From Zoroaster sp. YZ-2022 (Eukaryota > Echinodermata > Asteroidea > Forcipulatida > Zoroasteridae), in contig CM055819.1 in NCBI GenBank assembly GCA_029582265.1, forward strand, positions 40,414,761 through 40,478,760: a DNA stretch of 64,000 bases, given 5' to 3'. Shown here piece after piece: positions 22,801 to 35,162 of this stretch. Each line of letters begins with the position of its first letter. The first letter of the stretch is position 1. Both the position numbers and the translations under genes were made by a program. A model generated the notes under the pieces. The model saw only the letters and a list, made by a program, of their open reading frames with translations. It was not told the origin of the DNA and searched no databases.

Positions 22801-25800
22801 AAATCCATCAAAATCTTCCAAGGGGCACTTTTTGGAAAAATTCAGCACTGTTGGAAACTGATACTTTCAACTCTTCAAATGGGGCAAAATTACTATCTGG
22901 CAAGAAGTACACGCCATAAGTGCTGAATATGAAAGATCAACGGAAATGCATGGTGCATTTTGAAGATGAGAGCATGTTTCCAAAAGTGCACTGTTGGATT
23001 TTGGAGGATTCAGGAAGGTTCCTAGCCAGAATACCTTGGGGGTTGGGGTTAAAGTAAACAAGAGACTTAACAAATATTACTTCAAATATACTTCATGAGT
23101 CTGACTGGGAGCAATCCCTAGATATGGTAAGCAAATAAAATGTTGCTAAGCGACAAAACATTGCTTAGCAACACACAGTACTGACAGATGGCTAACCAGC
23201 TAAGCATTTTTTTAAATTTTCAAGTACATACCTCCTCCATGATCTTGTGTTCATTCTCCATCTCAAGTTCCTTCTGTGCCTTGAGAATACCCTTCAAGAC
23301 AACATCAGCCATGGAGTCAAGGAACTAGGCAGACAAGAGAAAATGGTTTATTAAGGGGAATGCCAAAACCTCAAGATAGCACACCGAGATGCATGGACGA
23401 CAAATTCTACTAGGATTCAAACGTCATCATCAGGCCCTCCTGATCTCCTTGGTTTGATCCTCTTCTTTGATAAGAAAGGTTCATGATGCCGCAACACAGT
23501 GCATGAGCCAGGATTTAGAAATACAGCATCCAAATTTGTTTGTAGAAAACAGGGTGTCTTTACTTCCATTACTTTTGCATGTGTACATGTATTACCAAAA
23601 AAACCCCCCCCAAAAAAAAAACGGGTGTCCTTTAATCAATTACAGTTGACGTAAAAATTCAAACATGTACTACTTATCAAGCAAGTATATGATTGAATAT
23701 TTTCATTGATTCAAAATTCTGCTAACATTCAAATGTCACACCCTCCTTAACCATCCGACTACAGCTGCACCTTACTGGCAAGTTGCTATAGAGGTCAAAA
23801 TCAGTCAACTGCCTGTTTTGACTGTTGACCCAAATGTGCACACAGGGGCATTTTTGACTGGTTTTGACTGTAATTTTGACCACCCTGAACAATACCAGAC
23901 AATGCATTTACCAGTCAAAAATGGTTGACTCATTTTGACCTGTAAATGTACTTACTACACGTAAGGTTTGACAGTGTTTGACTTTTAAGTGCACTAGATA
24001 TACCTTGGCAAGTATATCAACAATTTGACTGATTTTGACCCTTGTAGTAGTAGGGTTAATTACAGCATTGGTTGGACAGCCTCGTCAGAAGCTTGCCTCA
24101 TCAGAAACTTGCCTTTTGCTAAGAGGTTTGTATGAAGACGCAGCAAACCTAACCATGATACCACTTTCAAATAACTCTCCTGTTCTTCCAAATTCTGCCC
24201 ACCCAAAATAAAAAATTTGTGTGGCCTGTGGTCGGTTTTTATAGCTCCAGGGTTGTATAAAAATACACTGTGTATGATCCATCTGCACAACAACGCAAAA
24301 GTGTTATTGTTATGATCCTCTATTTCTTTGAATAAATAAGACATTTAATAAAACAAAAACAAACTTCAATTCGTTCTTTGAGTTTGAATAACTCTTTTTA
24401 TTTCTTCATTAATCTCAAGCATCATTAATCTCAACAAGAATTAAAAAATAGTCAACGGTTCAAATTTAAAGGGACAATATCGTCACGATCAGAGCAGATT
24501 TTCAAACAGGGCATGGAATCAGTGTCCCAGTTTAAGATGAACACAGTCACTGAAAATAAAATGACTGGATCATTTATGCAGCAGCAAGAGTAATATGACC
24601 TTATATTAGATGTAAGTGTACTGGGGTATTATTTTCAGTAATTGAGTTCATCTAAAACTAGCACGCCGATTCCATGCCCTGTTTATCGTGATGATATAGT
24701 CCCTTTAATATATAATTTCACAACATGCAAGAAGTTCTGAAATATCTTTCAGATCATGAAGTAATTTGCAAGGTTTACATTGATTAACCCTCCTACTTCT
24801 GGTACCTTTTTCATACAAGTTGATCCACCATTTGAAACCATTCGCTTTTGTGGTTTTGAATGGTGAAATAACTGTGTACAGTATTGATTCCCCCAAATGG
24901 TTTTGAATGGTAGGTCAGCTCATACAAAACCTTGTTTGGATCTTTCCAAATGGTAGTACAGCTAATACAAAACCTTGTTTGGATACTTCTAAGTGGTGAA
25001 TCAATGGACCCTCTATGCATTTGAATGGATTTGAATGGTAGTAAAGCTTGCTACCAACACTGTTCAAATGGTATCACCATGTGTGTACAAAACCAATGGG
25101 CATTTTGGTAAGTGGAAATTTTGAATGGTTTCAAATGGTCTATCAGTAGGAGGGTTAATTAACCTAATTATGTTATGAATTACGGATAAAATTGTTTCAG
25201 TCAATTCAAGAATTTTATGACATTAATCGTGAACACAATACATAAAATATATCTTCTATAAAAAAAAGCTACAAGGTTTGCCCACTCTAGTCATTCCAAC
25301 CTGTGTATTTTGGATGCATGTCAGGTTCGTGTTCGTGTTCATGTTCCTATAATCGCTACCTTGTGGAGTCCTATAACAAAAGGGATAGGCAAGAACAATT
25401 GGTCTCCACATGGTAATTCTAAAGGACTCCGTGCTTCACAAGAAAATTTGTGTACAAACCCTATGAGAAATTGTTAAGTACAGAGACAAAGGAAAGAACA
25501 ATAGATGTCTCCACAAGCATGCATATTTGAGAATGTGTGTGTGTGTGTGGGTATACAGGTTATATTTCTAGTCCGCAAACAATAGATTGATCCATGAAGC
25601 CCCATCCCATTACATATTGACCATTTACAGCCACGATTACGTGTCCAAAAGTCCGACATGTTAAAATATACTACTCAAAACAATTTAGGGAACACTGGAA
25701 TAATCTCAGTTAAAGCAAGATCATTTATTTCAGATAAACACAATGTTTCACAGAATTGATGAGAAACAACTGCACAATGAAACAGATGATAAAGGATGCA

Positions 25801-28800
25801 TGTAGTGATTACACATTTCATGACATGACTACTGAAAGAGAGAGGGGGTTGCAAATGAAATTCCCGGTTCATGGAACATTTCAAACCTATTTGATGTTAA
25901 AAATCCGGTGTTCCCTAAATTGTTTTGAGTAGTATAGCTTTGATGACAAACATAACCAAGCCAAGATTATGTATGTACGGGAGGTGTGGGCTTGTTCTGC
26001 AAACCCTCCGAGGACATATAAGAAAGGGAATAATAGGTCCTCGGACGGCAGTTCCTTGTTCTTCGTTGTCCTCGGAAAACGGCGTGTACAAAACCAATGG
26101 AGATTGCTTCAAAAATTAGAGTCCAAACAATGGAAGAACAATAGAAGGTCCTCAGACGTCTTGAGATTCACGACTGTGTGTGTGTATGTGTGTGTGTGTG
26201 TGTGTGTGTGTACGTGTTTATGGTGTAAACCGAGGACACATAACAAAAGGGAACAATATGTCCTCAGTTTGCGCAGGGTGTCCTCGGTATGTAAACGTGT
26301 ACAAATCTAATGGGAGAAGCCTCAAAAAGTTAAAGTCCAACAACAAAGGGAACAAAAGAGGGGAACAATAGGGTGTCCTCGGTTTACACCATATACACGA
26401 CTGTGTGTGTGTGTGTGTGTGTGTGTGTGCACAGGCGTAGCATACACTATGTGGACTTCGGAACAAAGAATGTCCACACAGTGTAGGAACTCTGTGCACT
26501 GTGTGGACTTACACACGTCCACATAACGTTTTTGGACTTTGGAAAAGTACGAATATCTCTGAAATTAGAGATTTGTCTAGGCAGGTTCTTTGACTTAAAT
26601 CGAAGGATATTATTAAAAGGGAAAAATAGAACGAAAACCGCTTTCAAAACACTCTTCTGTGTGAAATGGGAACGATTTTAAGAAATTCCTGTGCTTAAGT
26701 ACAGGAAAACAAAGGAATGTCCACATAGTGATAGCAACAACGGTCTGTGTGTGTGTGTGTGTGTGTGTGGGTAGGCCTTCGCGAGGTTGTGGGGACTTAT
26801 GAGAAAAGGGTAGGCCATGACACCGTATCTGTGGGGACATTTTCATGTCCCCATAGCATTTTTGGTCCTCACAACTGTGTGTAAAAGCGAGTGTATGTCC
26901 CCACAATTACGGAAAAAGACTGTGTGCGCGCATGGCAGCTGGTCGGCAGCTGGTCGACGGCCAATGGGCGAGTCTCATGTGTTGTGCCCACGCGTGTTGT
27001 TGCTAGGCAGTTACTATGGTGGGCGGAGCTTAATCGATCGGTCTATTAGTGCCCGATGATTTGATGATCTTGTCAATTTAGTAAGATAATTTATAATGCA
27101 GATCTTTTTAAGTCGCATACATGTTGCATTTTAAATTACTTTTAAATATGCACTGACTTCAAACTCCAACAGCTGGGTTTGTTGTATTTTGATGGACTCA
27201 GTACTGTGTAGCCCAGACAGGGATACTTTACATGGGACCAGGTGTCCCACTTCCAGCTAAGTCCAACAGTTGGGTTGTAGTGTTACTGCATGGTGTTGGA
27301 TTTTGATGGACTCAGTACTGTATAGCCCCGACAGGGATACTTTACATGGGGCCGGGTGTCCCAATTCCAGCTAAGTCCAACAGTTGGGTGGTAGTGTTAC
27401 TGCATGGTGTTGGATTTTGATGGACTCAGTAATGTATAGCCCAGACAGGGATACTTTGCATGGGGCCAGGTGTCCCAATTCCAGCTAAGTCCAACAGTTG
27501 GGTGGTAGTGTTACTGCATGGTGTTGGATTTTGATGGACTCAGTAATGTATAGCCCAGACAGAGATACTTTGCATGGGGCCGGGTGTCCCAATTCCAGCT
27601 AAGTCCAACAGTTGGGTGGTAGTGTTTGTGCATGGTGTTGGATATTGGCAGATTCATGAAGGTTCTTAGCCAAAATAGCTAGGGGGTTAGGGGTGCCATG
27701 GTCGAGCGGTTTAGTGCATCGGATTTGTGTTCTGATTAGCCCTATATGCGCTGTAATGGCAGCAATTGAGCTCTATACTCCCCAGGGAGCTGAGATGGTT
27801 TCAGGAATGATTTATGAGCCTGAGTTCAGTCAGTGACAACTCTTTACAAAAAGTTAGATTTAACGTATCATATTCATTGAAACAAGTAAGTTAAATTTAA
27901 CTTTAATAATGTTAATTCAACACTTATAATACAGAGTTGTCACTGACCAAACTCTATAAAAAGGGTTGATTTATCACTTCAGTGTTGAGCAACTCGTTTC
28001 TCAACTATCGCTAAGTGAGACCATGATTCAGGGAGATTTTTTAGAGTCTTCTCTACAGTTCTGCGTTACAATGTAATATGTATTATGAAATCAATGAAAG
28101 ACACAAATAAAAACTTAGGGACAAGGGCCAAAGTCATGGTACAGCCAAGCCTTTAAGAAGCCCGGCCACGCCCAGGCTTTTTTTTCCCCTGCCTACTGGC
28201 CTATATAATGAGCTCTGCTTGCCTGGGCTAGGCCCTCCAGAAGCCCAGGTTATGTTGATTGGCAGGTACTGTATTGTTACAGGATTAGGACTCACAAAAG
28301 ACAGATTAGGAGGCCAGTTAGCCTAGGCCTGGCCAGATTTCTCAAAGGCTTGGCTGTACCATGACTTTGGCCCTCCTCCCTTAAATCCCTCCGGAAGAAA
28401 TCCTGGACAGCACCAGTGTTGGCTTCCTCGTGCCAAACACCCGTTGGGTCGGGTGTTCTCTGTCCAACAGGATGATGTGCACCTGTAGGAAAAATCCTCC
28501 TCGTCGTAGTGAAACTTCTCATGATGAATCATCACCATTTTTTATCTTTTCCCTTACCCTTGTCAACTCCCTTCTCCTTTCCCGTTGCTTTAGATTTCTT
28601 TTTCTCCACCGCCGCTTTTTGTTCCTGGGCCTTTCTCTTCCTTTCCTCACAATATGAGGAGGACTTCAGAGGCGGGGGAGATGTTGGCAGTGATGAAGCA
28701 TAAGTTGTTGATGATGATGATGATGATGATGATGATTGAGACTGTTGGTCGATCCGTTGTAACTCAGTTATCCTGTTCCTGAAGATGCTTTCGGCAATGT

Positions 28801-31800
28801 TTACTGTTGGGTCTGCTTCCACTTCGACATAGTGAGCAGCACGAGGAACTTCAAGGTTGTTGATGACGACGTGAGTTGGCAGTAAATCATCACCATGATA
28901 AAGGGCGTTATGTGGACCAGGATCAGTGGTATCAGTATGAGATGTGGGATGAGGTAGATTATCTAGGGTGGCAACCGGTCGATCATCAGCGTAGCTTGGC
29001 GGTAAAGACAAATCGACATCTTCATCAGGGATAATCTTGGATCTCATCAGCTGGTGTTTATCGATGGCATTCGGATTGAGCGGCGAGACGCCACACATTT
29101 TGAAGCCCGCTTTGATGTTGTGCACGCTCATCGATTGTTCAAACGGGATTCTAATGATCCGAGGTATTTCCCTCTTTGAGGTCCACAGAGTGCCCCTGAG
29201 CGCTTGGCCGACCTTTATAAATCTATCCAAGTGAGACGTCAGCGATTTATATACTGCAACATCCAGCGGCTGGCAGATGTGCGTCGTGTGGGGGACCTGA
29301 GCCAGTAGAATAATGTGGGCCTCACGGGCCACCTCTATCAGCTCTGGGTTACAATGAGAACTTTGGCCGTCCATCAAGAGTAGTACAGGAGTCTCCTCTG
29401 AGCGATCTTGGGGACACTGCGTCAAGAAAAGCTGCTTGAACCACTGGACCATAATCTCCGAATCCATAAAGCCAGATTCTGACTTTCTGTACACGCATCC
29501 GTCTGGGCCATCACAGGTGTAGTCCCCCCCGGGAAATGCCTTTGGGAATACCACGTACGGTGACATGGTTGTGCCTGCCGCAGACACGCAACAATGGATC
29601 GACACATGTTGGGCGCCCGCCGCCTGCCACCGCGAATGGGCATGATGCTGACGAACCGGTACGACGACCCTCTTTGTTGACTTGTTTAAGTCAACCATGA
29701 ATTCATCGCAGTTCCACACCCGGTCTTTATGGGTGTGTAAGTCGTGTTTATCCATAATTTCTCGCAGGAGCTGAAAATATTCTCGGATGGAATCAACACC
29801 CGAGTATATGATCCTTCCACGATCGAGACGGTCTGGCCGACGTAGCTTGACAGCAGCCTCTGGGTGAGCGTTTCGGAAGCGTTGCCACCAGCGGTAGCTC
29901 GGCCCGTTGTCGCCAAACTTCCCGTCGCCAGCTCCTCTGTCCAGGCACCATGCATACATCTTGATCTGGCTGATGGTCAGTGGGAAGGCTCGTGAAGACA
30001 TGTACTCAATGTACCTGACCAGCTGGTCCTCCAAGTCTGGTCGTAACTTGGGGGCTGTACCCATCCGAGCGTTCAAGGCGACCTTGTTATGTACCCTATC
30101 CCCCAACGACCTCCTTGGAACGCCATTGTTCCTTGCTGCCATGGTAATGGAAATACCATTGGCAACATCACGGAGGGCATTATCCATGTCTGCTTGCCTC
30201 CACTTTCTGTATTTTTTCTGTCGCAAAGCCGTTATTGCCTGAAAAAGATCAAACATACACGATTGTTAAAAGGGTACAATATTGGTAATTACAAGATTTA
30301 ACAAATTATTATCTATAACAACAGTTGGTACAAGCCTTCCTCTATGATACAAGTACATCAATCAGAAATTAACCCTCCTACAATCAGTGCAATTTTTTTG
30401 AAACAACCCATTCAGGCCACTCCAAGCCATTAGCCGTTGCCAGTGGCCTCCTATGGTTACCCTTCTGTGCACTGTCACACCACTGAGATTGCAGGGTAAA
30501 GTGGTCTCCCATCGATACATTGCAGGCCATACTAATATGTTCAAACATTTACAGTGGCCTTGGGTGGCACACAGTTGATTTTGTAAGATTATTTAGAAAG
30601 GACAGCAGGCTTGTACATGTATGTACTGAAGGTTGATCAAGAGCAGAATTTAGTGGTTGTGAGTGGCCTCCATGTGTAGGAGGGTTAATCTAATGACTTC
30701 ATACAAGAGAAAAGGGAGATTACAAAACTTTGCCATCCGGCAACATTTTGTATAGCTTTATTGAGGTGATACCAAGTATGATAATATTTTTAAGGTACTC
30801 TACAAGTATAACATGCATTTTTTCTTTAAAAAAATATATATAATAAATTGCCTGTTTTCAAACCTCCCCTGAGTATATATAATTTAATTAAACGACTTAT
30901 TCAACCCTAATCCTGTCGGTTCATTTTTGTATTTTTTATTTATCGTCTCATACATTTTCTTTCTTGAATTGGGCTTGCCGTTTGTTTTTCAGTCTTGCAC
31001 CAATGTTTATAATTTGACAGTAATATTATAAGGCGTGGCTAAGTTTGAAACTTGCCCACATATATATAATTTTTTACAACCTTTTTAATAAAAACTCTGA
31101 AATAATATTTTAACAGCATTTATTTTATTAACCCTAACCACCCCAAATCCATCAAAATCCTCTAAGTGGCACTTTTTTGGAAAAATTCAGCACTGTTGGA
31201 AACTGGTACATTCACCTCTTCAAATGAGGCAAAATTACTACCTGGCAAGAAGTACAGGCCATAAATGCTGAATATGAAAGATCAACGAAAATGCATGGTG
31301 CATTTTGAAGATAAGGGCATGTTTCCAAAAGTGCACTGATGGATTTTGGAGGATTCAGGAAGGTTCCTAGCCAGAATACTTAGGCGGTTAGGGTTAATCA
31401 TATAATTTTGAGGTTTTATTTTCCTATGAACAGCCTTTTTTGATAACAATCACCCTCATACACTATAATGAACAAGTCTAAATTACGAAGTGCTTGACCC
31501 ACCAATCACTGTGACAATAAAAACCTAACTTACATATTTCGCCATTTACCATTAATTCGCCTCTTAATTAAAACCGAGTTAACGTATAGACGCCACCCAC
31601 TAATTATTCTAATTAATATAATTAAAACCACATTATTTAACCAAAAAAAAGTTTACAAATAACCTTGAAATACAACGAAAGATTTTGACTTACCTCGCCA
31701 GAACCGGATGTAGGCCAAAGTTCATGCAGAGTGTGTGTCGCCGTCGCCTGAAATGTGTACGCGGTGTAAAAATCGCACATGCATTGTGAGCAGCGCGCAA

Positions 31801-33207
31801 AAATGTTTGCGCATTGTATATGGTATAAAAAGGTATACTTTTCACCGAAGATGCTCTAACATCGCTTGGGGCTCTATTCATTTGCCAGTCACTCCATCTT
31901 TGGCCAAGGGAAGGAACAAGTGGCAAAGTTACGGGGATGGCGACTTTACGGTAACACACATTAGTTCCATATAAAAAAAATGTGTATGCCACATTATTAC
32001 TCCACTTAAACATTTACACCAGAATCTTCTAGGTGTAAACCTATGAAAAAAATAGCACAAACTATTTTAAATTCAATGGAAAAGTGAATGCTGTTAAAAA
32101 TAGTATTTCAGGAAAAAAAAAGAAGCATTTCCACGGAATTGGCCTGAATTTCTTACCTTAGATGAATCTTCCAGTTCCTTCCCAGTCGACCACACAAGAT
32201 CAACGACATCGTCAATGGTGATGCCGTCGGTCACGACCCCGACACCGACGGCTAGCGTACCCGATGGTGTCTGTACCTCAGCGATGATGTCACCATTCTC
32301 GCCAGCCTGCAGTCGCTGAACGACCTCAGAGTTGATCTTGTCCAGTTCCTTACTGGCCGTTTCCTTATTCTGGGCTGAGTTGAGATATTCTGGTATGAAT
32401 CTGAGAGTTATTTTCAAACAAACAAATCATTTTTTTTTTTAGATCAAACCATTCAATGATTATTATTTTTTATTATTTTGTAATTATTTTTTAAAGGAAA
32501 TTTGAGGGGAGCACAAAAACAGAATTTTTTAAAAGCAAGATTTGAATCAGAGATAAGTTGGTTTAGCAGAGTGCCTTTAGGATAGACACAATAATCTTGA
32601 GGTCACAAGTTCAAAGGAAACAAAGCCAGTTCCCCATTGATTATACATTAACCCTAACCACCCCATATCCTCCAAAATCCTCCAAGGGGCACTTTTTTGG
32701 AAAAATTCAGCACTGTGGGAAACTGGTACTTTCACCTCTTCAAATGGGACAAAATTACTACCTGGCAAGAAGTACAGGCCATAAGTGCTGAATATGAAAG
32801 ATCAACGAAAATGCATGGTGCATTTTGAAGATAAGGGCATGTTTCCAAAAGAGCACTGGAGGATTCAGGAAGGTTCCTAGCCAGAATACCTAGGGGGTTA
32901 GGGTTAAGCTATGAAATTCAGTGGCATATAGGGCAACGAATCTACAGTCATTTGTAAATGACATCACTGTTCAACACTCTACAATAGACTTGCTCAAAGC
33001 TAGGGATCAGTGATGATCTATTGAACAAGTTCATGAGCATGCCAACATGAATTTTGCAAGGTTCCATATCTGAAGCAGTGCTTTATTTTGTTTGTACTTT
33101 TTTGCATTCTTTGAATAATATTTCAAAACAACAGGTTGCTTAAATCTTGAAAATTTTGTATATTAGCCCTCCTATGTACAGTGCAGTTGCCATAGAATTG
33201 TCAGACC

Positions 33208-33244
<37 letters not shown>

Positions 33245-35031
33245 TTTATTTTTTTAAATTTTTTTTAACGTCATCTTTAATGAGGGTAAACTCCGATCAG
33301 TGCACAGCACTGCTTTCCATGGAGGCCCTCAGTACAAATACAGCAATAACAACCAGATGTGGGATTTGTAAAGGAGGAATTATAATGTGCATAATCAAAG
33401 CGCCCACAATGACCTTTCAAGTTTGCTGTACTGTAGGGTTTTGAAAGGTGAGAAAACTGTCTGACAAAAGGGACCTATGAAAGGTTTCGAAAGGTGTAAC
33501 AACTCTCTGAACAAACTGGTGTTGAAATGTTTCAATACCTTTCAAAGGGTATTGAAAGGTGTGGTTGTTCAGTAGCAACAAATTCTGGAGGGTTTTAAAG
33601 GGTTCATAATAATTGATAGCCATTTTGGCCCGTAAGCAGATTTTGAAAGGTTTTGAAAGGTCAAACCATAGGAGGGTTAAGGGGTAGTGCTGCAAGGAAC
33701 AAATGGCTAATAATTTTGTTTTTAATCGCATTTTTTTCTTTTTTTTTACAGTACACCAGGAGCCAATTTCATTGAGCAGATAAAATTGCTTACCAGAAAT
33801 ATTTGCTTAGCAGATTTTCTGGTTACCAGCCAAACCTTTCAAACAAAATGTATGCATTTCCGCTGGTAGTCTGTTTTATACTACTCAAAACAATTTAGGG
33901 AACACCGGATTTTTAACATCAAATAGGTTTGAAATGTTCCATGAACCGGGATTTTCATTTGCAACCCCCCTCTCTCTTTCAGTAGTCATGTCATGAAATG
34001 TGTAATCACTACATGCATCCTTTATCATCTGTTTCATTGTGCAGTTATTTCTCATCAATTCTGTGAAACATTGTGTTTATCTGAAATAAATGATCTTGCT
34101 TTAACTGAGATTATTCCGGTGTTCCCTAAATTGTTTTGAGCAGTATATATTGCTCAACAGCAAGAATATTTAAGTAAGATTAATTGCGGTGACACCATGT
34201 GAAATGCTCAATTGAGTAGTAATTAGTTATGAAAATAACTGGAGGTTACAACTCGACGTTTCGATCAGTATGCTCTGATCGTCCTCAGGAGAATATTTGC
34301 TTGGCAAAATTCTCTGCTTAGCAGCTCTATGAAATTGGGCCCAGACCTTTATCATGTAGTGGCCATCTTGGTTTTCTAACACACAAGTCTATGGGAAATC
34401 AAAATGAGACTGGTGCCTGTCCAACTGTGATGATTTCACACTGATGTTGCGCTTGAGGGTCAGGGAGCCAGACAGATACGAGCAAAATGAGTAATGAGTC
34501 AACTGTCGGTAAGAGGGCGCTGTTCCTAGTGGGTAAATCCTATGTAAATAATTGTTAAGTCCTTTTGGGTACACCATGTATTGATCTCTTCTTGGAAGAA
34601 GTGATGGCTCTGAAAAGAGCCGGTTTGTTCTCAACTTTTCGACGAGTCTGCTCTAGTCAATCTCCTGGCGACGGCTAGAGCAGACTAGTCGAAACGTTGA
34701 GAACAAACCAACCGGATCACTTCTTCCAAGAAGAGATTATTACATGGTGTACCCGAAGGAACTTAACATCTATATCCACCATGCAAAGCCTCAAATCCGA
34801 CATATACAAGAGATGACAAATATGGAAAGTGTCCTCCAATAACAAGATAACAAACGAGAAAGCAACTTACTGCACGACACCTAGTCCACCATGTGAGAGC
34901 ATGTCTACAAACAATAGATTCTCTCTGGACTCAACTGCCTCCTGGAACTCAAATCTGTGCTCACATGTGAAATTCAATTGTTCCTAAGAAAGATATAACA
35001 GTATATACTCAATATTTATCCACTGTTATAG

Positions 35032-35110
<79 letters not shown>

Positions 35111-35114
35111 TAAA

Positions 35115-35162
<48 letters not shown>

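Larger units (their letters stand above)
33760..34345. mobile_element. Family K element carrying nested insertions
   Basis: Outer ends 'GCCAATTTCATTGAGCAG' and 'CTCTATGAAATTGGGCCC'. A family L MITE (33880-34143) and a Penelope-type relic (34166-34295) lie inside. Confidence 0.72.

Noticed and set aside
28292..28538. Short minus frames after the transposase
   Set aside because: They lie over a MITE and the transposase 3' flank, with no conserved domain.
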